Shown: piece after piece, positions 23,446 through 32,859 of the stretch | Position numbering within the stretch: the stretch's first letter is position 1 | Layout: each line of letters begins with the position of its first letter | NCBI GenBank assembly: GCA_004193285.1 | Contig: SECP01000020.1 | Span: 62,001 to 126,000, forward strand | Direction: 5' to 3' | Origin: Myxococcales bacterium | GTDB lineage: Bacteria > Myxococcota_A > Polyangia > Polyangiales > Polyangiaceae | DNA: 64,000 nucleotides | The notes under the pieces: generated by a model | The model's database searches: none | Told to the model about the DNA's origin: nothing | What the model saw: the letters and a program-made list of their open reading frames with translations, nothing else | Translations under genes and position numbers: made by a program

Positions 23446-25869
23446 TCAAAGCGCCGGCGGATCCATTTCTCGTTCGTGGTGACGGTGCCTCGCGATGGCC
23501 TGGATGAAGGCAGGCAAGGCTTCCTCGGCGCTGCCGTGCTTCGCCACCAACATGCCGGGGTCAGGCTCACCGGACGGCAAGGTGGCAGATGCGCCGGCGT
23601 TCTCGACCAAGTCCGCTCCTTCGCCCAGGGCCAAGATCGGCTTGGCATGCCGGTACTGATCCTTGATGAACTCGAGGGCGTGGCCCACGTTGCCGAGCCG
23701 CACGATGGCGTCCTTTCCGCCGACGACCGCTACCGCATCGAACAGGACGGAAGGCATCGTCTCCAGCGTGACCTCGGCCTCCAAGCTCTCGCCGTCGTTG
23801 GTGGTCACTGCACCGAGCCGAATGCCCACATAGCGCGGCACCGCTCCTTCCGCGGCCAAGCCTTCGTGCAGCGTGCGGGCGGCCTCGCCGTCCACGCCGT
23901 CCGCCACGAAGATGGCGACGCGGCGGGTAGCGATGCTGCCGTTGCCGGGGAGCGACATGAGCGATAGCGCCGGCGACACCGTGACCTCCGGCCGCACCGG
24001 CGTCTTCAGCGCCTTGGGGAGCGGCTTGGGGAGCGCCATACCCAGCTCCTTCGCTAGCGCCTTGGCCAGGCCCGCGTCCACGTTCGCCAAGCTCGCCACC
24101 ACGCGCTCCCGGATGGCGGGAACCTGCACCTTGGTCAGCTCGAACCGAAAGCCGCGCAGGATGTGCGCCTTTTCGACCGGGCTCTGGCTGTTGAAAAACA
24201 GCGTGGCCTGAGTGTAGTGGTCAGCGAACTTTTCGGGTTTTGCCCGCACCTTGTCGTCTTGAATGGGCTCGCGGAAGGACGTGAAGCCTGCCGACCCCGC
24301 TTGAAACGGGCAACCGCCCGCCAGCGAGTTGGGCTCGTAAGAAACGCGACCCCGGTTGATGGCTTGGCGGTGCATGCCATCACGCTGGTTGTTGTGCGCG
24401 GGTGCGACCGGCGCGTTGATCGGAATTTCGTGGAAGTTCGGACCACCGAGGCGCGAGATCTGCGTGTCTACGTAAGAGTGGATGCGCCCCGCGAGCAGCG
24501 GGTCGTTCGAAAAATCGATACCGGGGACCACGTGCGCGGTGCAGAACGCAACCTGCTCCGTCTCGGCGAAGAAGTTGTCGGGGTTGCGATTGAGCACCAT
24601 CTTGCCCACCGGGGTGACGGGGACCAGCTCCTCCGGGATGAGCTTGGTGGAGTCCAAGATGTCGAAGCTGAAGCTCTCCGCCTGCTTCTCCGTGAAGATC
24701 TGCAAGCCGAGCTCCCACTCCGGAAAGGCGCCCGCCTCGATGGCCTCCCACAAGTCGCGTCGGTGAAAGTCCGGGTCCGCGCCCATGATCTTGACCGACT
24801 CGTCCCAATCCAGCGAATGGGTGCCGAGCACGGGCTTCCAGTGAAACTTGACGAAGACCGACTTGCCCTGCTCGTTCACGAGTCGGAACGTGTGAACACC
24901 AAAGCCCTGCATCATGCGGTAGCTGCGCGGCAGCGCGCGGTCGGACATCGCCCACATGAGCATGTGGGTGGACTCGGGCATGAGCGACACGAAGTCCCAA
25001 AACGTATCGTGCGCAGACGCCGCTTGCGGGATGCCAAAGTGCGGCTCCGGCTTGGCCGCGTGAACGAGGTCCGGAAACTTCATCGCGTCTTGAATGAAGA
25101 AGACGGGGATGTTGTTGCCTACCAAGTCCCAGTTACCCTGGTCCGTGTAGAACTTGACCGCGAAGCCGCGCACGTCCCGCGGCGTATCCGCCGAGCCGCG
25201 CTCGCCAAGCACGGTGGAGAAGCGAACGAAGACGGGGGTTCGCTTGCCAGCCTCCGCGAAGAGGGACGCGCGGGTGAGGTTGGTGAGCGGCTTGTAGCAC
25301 TCGAAGTAGCCGTGCGCGGCCGAGCCGCGGGCGTGGACGATGCGCTCCGGGATGCGCTCGTGGTCGAAATGCGTGATCTTTTCACGCAAAATGAAGTCTT
25401 CCAGGAGCGCGGGGCCGCGTGCGCCCGCTTTGAGCGAGCTCTGATTGTCCGCGACCGGCACGCCCAGGTTCGTCGTGAGCGTGCGTCCGGAAGAATCCAC
25501 GCGTACGCGGTCCAGCGAGAGGTTTCCGGGGTTGTGACCGAGTGACGGCTTGCCGCTGCCGACCTTGGCGGATGGCTCCACCTCGGAGAGCGTGCTCCCC
25601 GTCACGCGGGGATCTGGCGGCTGTGCGGTCGCGCCTTGCGGCGGTTTGAGCGCAGCCTTTCCGTACTCACTCGCCTTGTTCGGGTTGAACGGCATGGCCG
25701 CGACGAGCTCCTGAGTTCCCGCCATCTTCATATCGAGCAGGTCCCCCGGGTCCGGGCGACGATCGCGCCGCGCAGGGGCGCTGACCGTGGACTTAGCGCT
25801 CGTGGCGGAGGCCGAAGCCTTGGAGCGGGGAGCAGCAGACTTCGGCGGAGGCGTTTTCTTGATGGCCAT
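23446..25869 (-). CDS. katE: Large-subunit (clade 2, HPII-type) catalase with C-terminal DJ-1/PfpI-like domain
   Basis: 807 residues from ATG at 25869. The N-terminal 50 residues are Lys/Ala/Ser-rich. The core has the catalytic His in [31 protein letters not shown], the Asn in [15 protein letters not shown], and the heme-ligand Tyr in RIHSYVDTQ. The last roughly 170 residues ([20 protein letters not shown] onward) form the flavodoxin/DJ-1-like domain that defines large catalases. It removes hydrogen peroxide in the cytoplasm. It is divergent from an SDR gene and followed by the ferritin-like gene, a sensible oxidative-stress pair. Confidence 0.96.
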   Translation of the reverse strand: MAIKKTPPPKSAAPRSKASASATSAKSTVSAPARRDRRPDPGDLLDMKMAGTQELVAAMPFNPNKASEYGKAALKPPQGATAQPPDPRVTGSTLSEVEPSAKVGSGKPSLGHNPGNLSLDRVRVDSSGRTLTTNLGVPVADNQSSLKAGARGPALLEDFILREKITHFDHERIPERIVHARGSAAHGYFECYKPLTNLTRASLFAEAGKRTPVFVRFSTVLGERGSADTPRDVRGFAVKFYTDQGNWDLVGNNIPVFFIQDAMKFPDLVHAAKPEPHFGIPQAASAHDTFWDFVSLMPESTHMLMWAMSDRALPRSYRMMQGFGVHTFRLVNEQGKSVFVKFHWKPVLGTHSLDWDESVKIMGADPDFHRRDLWEAIEAGAFPEWELGLQIFTEKQAESFSFDILDSTKLIPEELVPVTPVGKMVLNRNPDNFFAETEQVAFCTAHVVPGIDFSNDPLLAGRIHSYVDTQISRLGGPNFHEIPINAPVAPAHNNQRDGMHRQAINRGRVSYEPNSLAGGCPFQAGSAGFTSFREPIQDDKVRAKPEKFADHYTQATLFFNSQSPVEKAHILRGFRFELTKVQVPAIRERVVASLANVDAGLAKALAKELGMALPKPLPKALKTPVRPEVTVSPALSLMSLPGNGSIATRRVAIFVADGVDGEAARTLHEGLAAEGAVPRYVGIRLGAVTTNDGESLEAEVTLETMPSVLFDAVAVVGGKDAIVRLGNVGHALEFIKDQYRHAKPILALGEGADLVENAGASATLPSGEPDPGMLVAKHGSAEEALPAFIQAIARHRHHEREMDPPAL

Positions 25870-26085
25870 GAATCTCGCTAGGTGAAGAGTGAATGCGACC
25901 GAGCTGCGCCGACACGAACGCCCCGTCCACGCCAAAACGCGTCGCGGTCCGGTGGGGAAATCGAGGAAGCAATTCGCGTGAGCAGCAACGCGACGCAGCG
26001 CGGAGCAAGAGCTATGCCTCGTACACCTAGGTCGAAATTTCTGAACGCGTTGCGACTGCGATACGCTTCTTGCAGAGGCCGAGTC
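25870..26085. promoter_or_regulatory. Divergent promoter region with adjacent palindromes
   Basis: 216 bases between katE (-) and the SDR gene (+). Near the SDR side are two adjoining perfect 8-base palindromes, ACCTAGGT at 26025-26032 and GAAATTTC at 26034-26041, in an AT-richer patch. They are candidate operator or promoter elements; the regulator is unknown and no clear OxyR or Fur site is seen. Confidence 0.35.
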
Positions 26086-27057
26086 ATGTCGGAGCGGCGC
26101 TCGTCACTCGAAGGTCAGGTCGTGGTCGTCACGGGTGCTTCTACGGGCCTGGGTCGCGCGAGCGCGGTGGAGCTGGCGAGAGTCGGAGCGAGGGTCATCA
26201 TCGCTGGTCGACGCGCCGAGACACTCGAGGACACCGCACTCAAATGCCGAGAAGTCGGCGGCGAAGCGATACCGGTCGTGACGGACGTGACCGACGAGGG
26301 TCAGGTCGCCCACCTCGCGAGCCGCGCGCTCGAGCTGGACGGCACCGTGGCAGTTTGGGTCAACAACGCTGGCGTCACGGCGTTCGGCTCCTTGGAAGGC
26401 TCGCCGCTGGCGGATCACCGGCGCGTGATCGAGACCAACCTCTGGGGAGCAGTCTACGGCGCTCGCGCCATCGTTCCGATCTTCCGACGGCAAGGCCGCG
26501 GCGTGCTCATCAACGTGGGCTCGATCTTGAGCAAAGTCGGGCAGCCCTTCGTACCGTCTTACGTCATCAGCAAGTTCGCGCTTCAAGGGCTAAGCGAGGC
26601 GCTGCGCTCGGAGCTCGCAGATGAGCCCGGCATCCACGTGTGCACGCTGCTGCCCTACGCCATCGACACACCTCATTTTCAGGTCGGAGCCAACCTGATG
26701 GGGCGCCAGCCCCATGCGATGCCTCCCACCCAGTCGCCGGAAAAGGTCGCGCGAGCGCTGGTGGACCTAGCAGAGCGGCCACGCCGTCAGCTCCACGTTC
26801 CCCGAGTCGCCGCCTGGGGCCTCGCGCTCCATGCGCTGTTTCCGGAGGTGGTGGAGCGCGTCATTCACGACGCGCTGTCGCGGTGGCACTTCGGGGCGCC
26901 CCAGGCGCTCAACCCAGCCGGGAATCTGTGGCAACCTTCCGCGGACCCGCCGTCCGCACACGGCGAACGCGGCCCCCGCATTGGGTTCGCCGGGCTCGTC
27001 GGCTGGCTGATCGGTCACTACGCGTCGCGCGGGGTTCGCGCGGTCGCCGGACTGTAA
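26086..27057 (+). CDS. Short-chain dehydrogenase/reductase
   Basis: 323 residues from ATG at 26086 (GAGG 7 bases upstream). The nucleotide-binding TGASTGLGRA is at about 16-25, the structural NNAG motif in VWVNNAGVTAFG, and the catalytic Ser and Tyr-x3-Lys in INVGSILSKVG and PSYVISKFAL. The C-terminal roughly 90 residues carry a membrane-leaning or helical tail, seen in SDRs of the type found beside FAD oxidoreductases. Substrate unknown. The FAD-oxidoreductase gene follows after 5 bases, so they form an operon. Confidence 0.9.
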   Translation: MSERRSSLEGQVVVVTGASTGLGRASAVELARVGARVIIAGRRAETLEDTALKCREVGGEAIPVVTDVTDEGQVAHLASRALELDGTVAVWVNNAGVTAFGSLEGSPLADHRRVIETNLWGAVYGARAIVPIFRRQGRGVLINVGSILSKVGQPFVPSYVISKFALQGLSEALRSELADEPGIHVCTLLPYAIDTPHFQVGANLMGRQPHAMPPTQSPEKVARALVDLAERPRRQLHVPRVAAWGLALHALFPEVVERVIHDALSRWHFGAPQALNPAGNLWQPSADPPSAHGERGPRIGFAGLVGWLIGHYASRGVRAVAGL

Positions 27058-27062
27058 GCCAT

Positions 27063-28526
27063 ATGGCGAACAGATTTGGCGGACGAGCTCGGTACGACGC
27101 GGTCATCATCGGCTCGGGTCCGAACGGGCTTTCGGCGGCCCTGCTGCTGGCCCGAGCGGGGCTCTCCACGCTCGTGATCGAAGCCAAGGAAACCCCGGGG
27201 GGCGGCACCCGAACGGAGGAGCTGACGCTCCCTGGCTACCTCCACGACGTTTGCTCCACCGTCCATCCGCTCGGAGTCGCCTCTCCGTTTTTTCGGACGC
27301 TGGACCTCGAAAAGCACGGCGTGACCTGGTGCGACCCACCGCTGGCGCTCGCGCACGTGCTGCCTGACGGCTCGGCGGTCACCCTCGAGCGGTCCGTACC
27401 GGCCACGGCCCGGGGACTCGGCGCGGACGAGCAGGCGTACCGAGACCTCATGACTCCGTTCGTCGAGAAGGGACCGGAGTTGCTGCGCGAGATCTTGGGC
27501 CCCCTGAGGTTTCCTCGCGACCCGATCCTGCTCGCGCGCTTCGGCCTCCTCGCCCTCGAGTCGCTGAGCGGATTTGCAGGGCGGCATCTGCAGAGTGAAA
27601 GGGCGCGCGCGCTGCTGGCGGGCATGGGAGCTCACGCCATGCAACCGCTGGAGCAGGTGGCCACCGCGTCCTTCGGCCTCGTGCTCGCCTTGGCGGGTCA
27701 CCTCGCCGGGTGGCCGGTGGCGCGAGGCGGCTCTCGGGAGATCGCGAGCGCGCTCGTGCGCCTGCTGGAGGCCGCAGGTGGCGAGCTCGCGCTCGGCACT
27801 GGCGTGGAGGCTTTCGACGAGCTGCCCCCGGCTAGCGCCTACATTTTCGACGTCACGCCTCGCCAGCTGCTGCACATCGCCGGCCCGCTGTTGCCGACGA
27901 GCTACCGCGAGCGGCTGCGGCGGTTTCGCTACGGGCCCGGAGTATTCAAAATGGATTGGGCGCTGGCGGGTCCGGTGCCCTGGCTGGACCCTACCTGCGC
28001 GCAGGCGGCCACGGTCCACCTTGCCGGAAACCTTGCGGACGTGGCGAGCGCGGAGGCGGCCGTCAGCGAGGGTCGTGTCTCCGAGCGCCCGTTCGTGATC
28101 TTCGTGCAGCCGAGCCTCTTCGATGCGTCGCGCGCGCCGGCGGGTTGCCACACCGCGTGGGCATATTGCCACGTGCCGCTCGGCTCTCGCGTGGACGCAT
28201 CGAGATTGATCGAGGAGCAAGTGGAGCGCTTCGCCCCCGGGTTTCGTCGCTTGATTTTGGCGCGCTCCACGACCGATACGGAGGCGCTCGAGCGCTACAA
28301 CCCCAACTACGTCGGCGGGGACATCAATGGCGGGGCCGCTTTGTTGAGCCAGCTGTTCACCCGGCCCGTGGCGCGCCGCGACCCGTACTCCACGCCGAAC
28401 CCGAAGATCTTCCTCTGTTCGTCTTCGACGCCGCCAGGCGGAGGAGTGCACGGCATGTGCGGGTATTGGGCCGCCCAAAGCGCGCTCCAAAACGTGTTCG
28501 GGCGCGAGGCTCCGCCCCTCGGCTAG
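27063..28526 (+). CDS. FAD-dependent oxidoreductase (phytoene-dehydrogenase-like)
   Basis: 487 residues from ATG at 27063. The dinucleotide-binding fold AVIIGSGPNGLSAALLLARA is at about 13-32 with the acidic end of the second strand in LVIEAKETPGGGTRTEEL. The C-terminal part contains NPNYVGGDINGGAALL and TPPGGGVHGMCGYWAA, which match the phytoene desaturase/PYROXD2-like branch. It likely oxidises a lipid or isoprenoid, but carotenoid genes are absent here, so the substrate is open. It is read with the SDR gene upstream. Confidence 0.88.
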   Translation: MANRFGGRARYDAVIIGSGPNGLSAALLLARAGLSTLVIEAKETPGGGTRTEELTLPGYLHDVCSTVHPLGVASPFFRTLDLEKHGVTWCDPPLALAHVLPDGSAVTLERSVPATARGLGADEQAYRDLMTPFVEKGPELLREILGPLRFPRDPILLARFGLLALESLSGFAGRHLQSERARALLAGMGAHAMQPLEQVATASFGLVLALAGHLAGWPVARGGSREIASALVRLLEAAGGELALGTGVEAFDELPPASAYIFDVTPRQLLHIAGPLLPTSYRERLRRFRYGPGVFKMDWALAGPVPWLDPTCAQAATVHLAGNLADVASAEAAVSEGRVSERPFVIFVQPSLFDASRAPAGCHTAWAYCHVPLGSRVDASRLIEEQVERFAPGFRRLILARSTTDTEALERYNPNYVGGDINGGAALLSQLFTRPVARRDPYSTPNPKIFLCSSSTPPGGGVHGMCGYWAAQSALQNVFGREAPPLG

Positions 28527-28529
28527 CGC

Positions 28530-28724
28530 TCAGCGGCGCGTGACCTCGTCGTCCCCTTCGTCCACATCCATGAGGTCGTCGGGGTCGTCTTCCACGTCCG
28601 GCAGGGTGTCACCGCGCTCCAATCGGCGACGCCGCTCTCGCTCCGTTCGACTCTCGCCGGGTCGACTCGGCGGTGTGTTGCAGCCGCCGCCACAGCTGAG
28701 CAGTCCACAGTGCGGGCACTTCAT
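28530..28724 (-). CDS. Small zinc-ribbon-like acidic protein
   Basis: 64 residues from ATG at 28724. The start MKCPHCGLLSCGGGC contains four Cys in CPHC and CGGGC, a probable zinc site. The rest is charged, with TERERRRRLERGD followed by DVEDDPDDLMDVDEGDDEV. No ribosome-binding site is obvious, and the frame is open further upstream, so the start is uncertain. It is convergent with the FAD oxidoreductase, 3 bases apart. Confidence 0.5.
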   Translation of the reverse strand: MKCPHCGLLSCGGGCNTPPSRPGESRTERERRRRLERGDTLPDVEDDPDDLMDVDEGDDEVTRR

Positions 28725-28956
28725 GCGCGGCCGGAACGCTATCACCCCGCAGGGTTCAGCGCAGGACCGGGGTTTTACTTCCAAGCCTTGCGAAGTTGCC
28801 TCACCCGGGCAAGGACGCGCCTCATGGCGCTGCGCCACGCCGCCGCGCCCGGTAGCGAGGCAGAAGTGCGCGCGATCGCGGTGGCGTCGACGAAATAGCC
28901 AGGATTTATCAATCCGGCCCTCTGGCATGGCGGTTGCTGTTCCTCTCAGCGAAACC

Positions 28957-29721
28957 ATGACTCGCCCCGCCGCCCTGCTGTTCGTCTGCAGCCTCGCCCT
29001 TGCGGCAACCTGGCCTAGCAGCAGCCTCGCGGATACGTCCAAGGCGCCTTCGTCCCCGGCCGCTCCCGCGCGGTCGATGTGGCGCCCAGAGTGGGCGACT
29101 TTTTCGCGCGCCGAGGGCGTCGCCACCGTGGCGGCAGGGGTGGGCACGGGCGTGCTCTTCATGCTGAAGCCTCCGCGCGCGGCGCGCTGGGAAGGCGGCA
29201 TTTGGTTCAACGAAGACGTGCGAAGCACGTTCCGCCTGAAGTCTCCGAGCGCGCGGAAGCAGATCCGAGCCTGGGGCGACGTGCCCTACTACACGGCGCC
29301 GCTCCTCCCCCTGGTCATCGATCCTCTGGTCGCCGCTTGGGCGGCGCGCGGCGACAGGAAGGCGGCGCTGAACCTGGAGCTCGTGAGCTTGGAATCTTTC
29401 AGCAACGCGGAGCTCCCTTCCTTCGCCTCGACGCGCATTGCTGCGCCAGGTCGACCCGAGTCGAGCGAATGCCGTCGCACCGCGGACGCCACGGAGACGT
29501 GTGAAGTCGACGCCGACTCCTTCTACGACGGGCACACGCGCTCCGTCTCGGACCGCCACTACGCGACGGACGTGCTCGCCGACTTGGGGATGCGCTCCGG
29601 CACCGGCTACGTGGTGCCGACGTTGCTCCACTACTCGGACGAGGAAACGAACGTTTCGGTAACGATTCAGCCTGGCGGCCCTTGCACTGGCGCCTGCTTG
29701 AAAGTTGCCGGCTCGTTCTAA
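28957..29721 (+). CDS. PAP2-family-like protein with a shortened catalytic region
   Basis: 254 residues from ATG at 28957, which puts a signal peptide first (AALLFVCSLALAATWPSSSLA); ATG at 28927 is an alternative. Two hydrophobic stretches follow. The end resembles phosphatidic-acid phosphatase (PAP2) enzymes: APGRPESSEC, then DSFYDGHTRSVSDRHYATD. In PAP2 enzymes a PSGH motif and the second Arg-x-x-x-x-x-His are separated by about 40 residues containing membrane helices; here GHT and DRH are 5 residues apart and PSGH reads YDGH. The frame is intact, so this looks like an in-frame internal loss and a probably inactive phosphatase. Confidence 0.6.
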   Translation: MTRPAALLFVCSLALAATWPSSSLADTSKAPSSPAAPARSMWRPEWATFSRAEGVATVAAGVGTGVLFMLKPPRAARWEGGIWFNEDVRSTFRLKSPSARKQIRAWGDVPYYTAPLLPLVIDPLVAAWAARGDRKAALNLELVSLESFSNAELPSFASTRIAAPGRPESSECRRTADATETCEVDADSFYDGHTRSVSDRHYATDVLADLGMRSGTGYVVPTLLHYSDEETNVSVTIQPGGPCTGACLKVAGSF

Positions 29722-29770
29722 TCGAGTCGGCCGGCGTTGAGCAGTGCACGGTTCTTGCTTGAGGATGGGC

Positions 29771-29956
29771 GTGTCCAGCCTCGCCTCCCTCCCCCACCCC
29801 GACCAGCGATCGGATCTGCCCACGGACTTCGAGAGGTTCGTCGCCGAGCACCGTGGCCTGCAGGAGCCGGAAGCGGCGCGCCTGCTCGTCGAGTGGATCT
29901 CCACCTACCAGCCGCAGCGCCCGAGGCCATCGGTCGCTCCCCACTACGCGCTCTAG
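29771..29956 (+). CDS. Small hypothetical protein
   Basis: 61 residues from GTG at 29771, with GAGG 6 bases upstream. An ATG two codons earlier (29765) directly abuts the same GAGG and is therefore less likely. The product contains FERFVAEHRGLQEPEAARLL followed by VEWISTYQP, one or two helices. No family is recognised. Its stop lies 4 bases before the DUF72 gene start, which suggests coupling. Confidence 0.45.
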   Translation: MSSLASLPHPDQRSDLPTDFERFVAEHRGLQEPEAARLLVEWISTYQPQRPRPSVAPHYAL

Positions 29957-29960
29957 AGCC

Positions 29961-30854
29961 GTGCGCATCCGCGTGGGTATCTCCGGCTGGACGTACCCTC
30001 CTTGGCGCGGGGTCTTCTACCCGCCCGGGCTGCGTCAAGCGGACGAGCTGGCGTTCGCGAGCCGCGCTTTCCCCAGCATCGAGCTGAACGGCTCATTTTA
30101 TTCCTTGATGCGCCCGCAGAGCTACCGCGCTTGGCGCGCGGCGGTGCCGGAGGATTTCGTGTTCGCGGTCAAAGGGGGCCGCTTCATCACGCACATGAAG
30201 CGCCTGAAGAACGCAGAGACCGCGCTCGCCAACTTCTTCGCCTCCGGCCTCCTTTGCTTGGGCCCCAAGCTTGGCCCCATCTTGTGGCAGCTCCCGCCGA
30301 CGCTGCGCTTCGAGGCGGACGTGCTGCGCTCGTTCTTCGACCTTCTCCCCAAGACAGCCACAGCTGTGGAAAAGCTCGCGCGCAAGCACGACGCGCGGCT
30401 CGCGGGCAGGAGCCAGCTGGAGGCCGAGGGAGAGATCGGCCCGGTGCGCCACGCGCTGGAGGTCCGGCACGAAAGCTTCCGAGATCCGCGCTACCTCGAC
30501 ATCTTGCGAGAGTACGGCGTGGCCAGCTGCGTCGCAGATAGCGCTGGGCTCTACCCCGTCATCGATGCCGCCACGAGCGACATCGCCTACGGGCGGCTGC
30601 ACGGCGCGAGCGAGCTGTACGTCAGCGGCTATTCCAGCGCCGAGCTACGCGCCTGGGCGGAGCGGGTTCGAGGTTGGCAGCGGACGCGCGACGTGTTCGT
30701 TTACTTCGACAACGACGTGAAGGTGCGCGCGCCGTTCGACGCCTTGAACCTGACGCGGATACTGGAGGGAAAGCGCCCGCGCCCTCTACCGAAGTCTCAA
30801 AGCAGCGTGACCGAGCAAGCTCGCACGATCTGGCCCGCCTGGGGCCAGCGCTGA
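29961..30854 (+). CDS. DUF72 family protein
   Basis: 297 residues from GTG at 29961. The N-terminal VGISGWTYPPWRGVFYPPGL, then FPSIELNGSFYSLMRPQSYR, FVFAVKGGRFITHMKRLKN and GPKLGPILWQLPPTLRFEAD are the standard DUF72 (YecE-type TIM barrel) motifs, with a late VFVYFDNDVKVRAPFDAL. Function of the family is not established; conserved acidic residues suggest a nuclease or sugar-related activity. The N-terminus is complete and the length is usual. Confidence 0.9.
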   Translation: MRIRVGISGWTYPPWRGVFYPPGLRQADELAFASRAFPSIELNGSFYSLMRPQSYRAWRAAVPEDFVFAVKGGRFITHMKRLKNAETALANFFASGLLCLGPKLGPILWQLPPTLRFEADVLRSFFDLLPKTATAVEKLARKHDARLAGRSQLEAEGEIGPVRHALEVRHESFRDPRYLDILREYGVASCVADSAGLYPVIDAATSDIAYGRLHGASELYVSGYSSAELRAWAERVRGWQRTRDVFVYFDNDVKVRAPFDALNLTRILEGKRPRPLPKSQSSVTEQARTIWPAWGQR

Positions 30855-30856
30855 CC

Positions 30857-30881
30857 CGAGGCGCCCGCCCAAAGCGCCTCG
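30857..30881. terminator. Bidirectional hairpin between convergent genes
   Basis: Perfect 8-bp inverted repeat: CGAGGCGC at 30857-30864 and GCGCCTCG at 30874-30881, loop of 9 bases. It sits immediately after the DUF72 stop and before the stop of the convergent SemiSWEET-like gene. No T-tract follows, so strength as a terminator is uncertain. Confidence 0.5.
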
Positions 30882-30899
30882 CGCGGCGCGTCGTGCGAC

Positions 30900-31202
30900 T
30901 CAGTAGTTGGCTGCGGGAGACGAGGCACTGGTCGGCGGGGCCGAGGCGCGCGCGCGCTTGAAATGCGCGGTGATGACCCAGCCCACGATCGCCGAGACCA
31001 ACAGCGCGGCGTTGGTGATCGTAAATACCCAGTTGTGCAAAAGCGCGCTGTACACCGTGAATCCGCACGAGGCCGCCGTTTGCCCGACGAAGAGCCAACG
31101 AGAAACGCCTTTGCCGGAGCCCTCCTGCCACTGCTTCACGATCTGCTGAACTATGGTTGCGAGCAGAATCAAGGAGCTCACCCATCCAAGCGCGTCGACC
31201 AT
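30900..31202 (-). CDS. SemiSWEET/PQ-loop family small membrane protein
   Basis: 100 residues from ATG at 31202; an in-frame GTG at 31223 would add 7. Three hydrophobic segments fit the single three-helix bundle of a SemiSWEET, which dimerises into a sugar transporter: ALGWVSSLILLATIVQQIVK, WLFVGQTAASCGFTVYSALL and FTITNAALLVSAIVGWVITA. The SRWLFVGQ block at the start of helix 2 agrees with the family. The C-terminal tail is polar. Which sugar it carries cannot be told. Confidence 0.7.
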   Translation of the reverse strand: MVDALGWVSSLILLATIVQQIVKQWQEGSGKGVSRWLFVGQTAASCGFTVYSALLHNWVFTITNAALLVSAIVGWVITAHFKRARASAPPTSASSPAANY

Positions 31203-31273
31203 GACGAAGACGGTGCAACGCACGTACCGCGTGGTGGCATGTGCCGTGCAGTTGCCACCCGCGGAGGCAGCCT

Positions 31274-32425
31274 ATGAAAGCAGTGACTTACCGCGGGCCG
31301 GGCTCGATGAAAGTCGTGGAGAAGGCGCTACCGCGCATCGAGCATCCTGACGACATCGTGCTGCGCGTGACCCGCACCGCCATTTGCGGCTCGGACCTGC
31401 ACCTGTTCCACGGTCTGGTGCCGGACACGCGCGTCGGTGCGACGTTCGGGCACGAGTTCGCGGGCGTGGTCGAAGAAGCGGGCCCCGGTGTCGCGTCCCT
31501 TCAGCGGGGCGACCGCGTCGTCGTGCCGTTCAACATCGCCTGCGGTACCTGCTTCTACTGTCAGCGGGGCCTCACTGGCGTGTGCGACAACTCCAATTGT
31601 TCGTGCAGCATGGGCGGCGGGGCCTTCGGCTACTCGCACACCACCGGCGGTTACGAAGGGGGCCAGGCCGAGTTCGTGCGCGTTCCCTACGCGGACATCG
31701 GCCCCTTCAAAATTCCGGAAGACATGGAGGAAGAGGACTTGCTCTTCCTCTCCGACATCCTGCCCACGGGCTACCAGGCCGCAGAGATGGCCGGTATCAA
31801 GAAGGGCGAAACCGTGTGCGTGTTCGGCGCGGGCCCGGTTGGCCTGATGGCCATGCAGTCGGCGTGGCTCATGGGCGCGGGCCGCGTGATCGCGGTGGAC
31901 CGCTTGGACTACCGGCTGGACTTCGCGAAGAGCTGGGCCGGCGTCGAGACGCTGAACTACGAGCGCGAAGGTTACGCGCACGTCATCGGTCGCCTGCGGG
32001 AGATGACCGAGGGCCGAGGACCCGACGCGTGCATCGACGCTGTCGGCTGTGAGGCCCTGGGGTCCAAGTGGCAAACGCTGCTCGGCAAGGCGAAGCTGCA
32101 AGCGGGCAGCGCGACCGCGCTCACCTGGGCGATTCAGGCAGCGCGGCGCGGCGGTAACGTGGTCATGATCGGCGTCTACGGCCCGCCTTGGAACATGGTG
32201 CCGATGGGCGAGGCCATGAACAAGGGCCTGACGATTCGGGGCGCGCAGTGCAACGTCAAGCGCTACTTGCCGCACCTCCTCGAGCACATCCGCGCCGGGA
32301 GGTTGAACCCCAAAGCCATCATCTCGCATCGCTTTCCCCTGGAGAACGGCGCGGAGGCGTATCGCATTTTCGACGAGAAGCGCGACGAGTGCATCAAGTG
32401 TGTGCTCATCCCCCAAGCTGCGTGA
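31274..32425 (+). CDS. Zinc-dependent alcohol dehydrogenase (formaldehyde-dehydrogenase-like)
   Basis: 383 residues from ATG at 31274, with GGAGG upstream. Catalytic zinc ligands: Cys about 38 (AICGSDLH), His 60 and Glu 61 (GHEFAG). Structural zinc: Cys 90, 93, 96 and 104 (CGTCFYCQRGLTGVC). NAD-binding motif GAGPVGLMA. The length and the PTGYQAAEMAGI block match the glutathione-independent formaldehyde dehydrogenase-like branch. The likely role is aldehyde or alcohol oxidation in the cytoplasm; the substrate is uncertain. It is followed after 8 bases by a small gene in the same direction. Confidence 0.92.
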   Translation: MKAVTYRGPGSMKVVEKALPRIEHPDDIVLRVTRTAICGSDLHLFHGLVPDTRVGATFGHEFAGVVEEAGPGVASLQRGDRVVVPFNIACGTCFYCQRGLTGVCDNSNCSCSMGGGAFGYSHTTGGYEGGQAEFVRVPYADIGPFKIPEDMEEEDLLFLSDILPTGYQAAEMAGIKKGETVCVFGAGPVGLMAMQSAWLMGAGRVIAVDRLDYRLDFAKSWAGVETLNYEREGYAHVIGRLREMTEGRGPDACIDAVGCEALGSKWQTLLGKAKLQAGSATALTWAIQAARRGGNVVMIGVYGPPWNMVPMGEAMNKGLTIRGAQCNVKRYLPHLLEHIRAGRLNPKAIISHRFPLENGAEAYRIFDEKRDECIKCVLIPQAA

Positions 32426-32433
32426 GAAAAGCC

Positions 32434-32835
32434 ATGAACCACTCGGAAGCACAGACGACGGCTCACTCCGCCCCCGACCAAAACCCGGTGGACCGCCCCG
32501 GGGTTCCGCAGGAGATGGACCCTCCCGCGCCCCTCGGCAACGCCCACTGGATTCGGCCGGATCAGCAGCGCTCGGAAGCTCAGCCCGTCATCGGGCACGG
32601 TCGGCCGCTCACCCCCGTGTACTCGGTCGAGAACCCGCCGCGCGCGCTCAGCGGGTTGATCCGGCGCGCCGCCTACCGCGTGCCGGACTACCGCGTGCGC
32701 CGCTGGGTCATGCTCATGCTCGCGGATCGGGTGGACGTCTTGGAGAGCAACCCGATGCGGCTCCTGCGCGGCGCCGCCCTCCTCTCCGTGCTCGGGCTCG
32801 GCGCCTACGGAGCTCGGCGGCTGCTGCGCTCCTAA
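32434..32835 (+). CDS. Hypothetical protein with basic C-terminal membrane segment
   Basis: 133 residues from ATG at 32434. The N-terminal 70 residues are Pro/His-rich and polar; the C-terminal half is helical (SGLIRRAAYRVPDYRVRRWV) and ends in a hydrophobic stretch, GAALLSVLGLGAYGARRLL, probably one membrane-inserted helix. No family is recognised. Being directly behind the alcohol dehydrogenase, it is probably co-transcribed with it. Confidence 0.6.
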   Translation: MNHSEAQTTAHSAPDQNPVDRPGVPQEMDPPAPLGNAHWIRPDQQRSEAQPVIGHGRPLTPVYSVENPPRALSGLIRRAAYRVPDYRVRRWVMLMLADRVDVLESNPMRLLRGAALLSVLGLGAYGARRLLRS

Positions 32836-32859
32836 CCACGAAGCGCGGCCCGGCGCCGG

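Noticed and set aside
24163..25545. 460-codon plus-strand frame opposite katE
   Set aside because: Arg/Val/His-rich shadow of a strongly conserved catalase gene.
26640..27062. Upstream extension of the FAD oxidoreductase frame inside the SDR gene
   Set aside because: The extension is Arg/Pro/Ser-rich and out of frame with the well-supported SDR; the ATG at 27063 begins the FAD domain.
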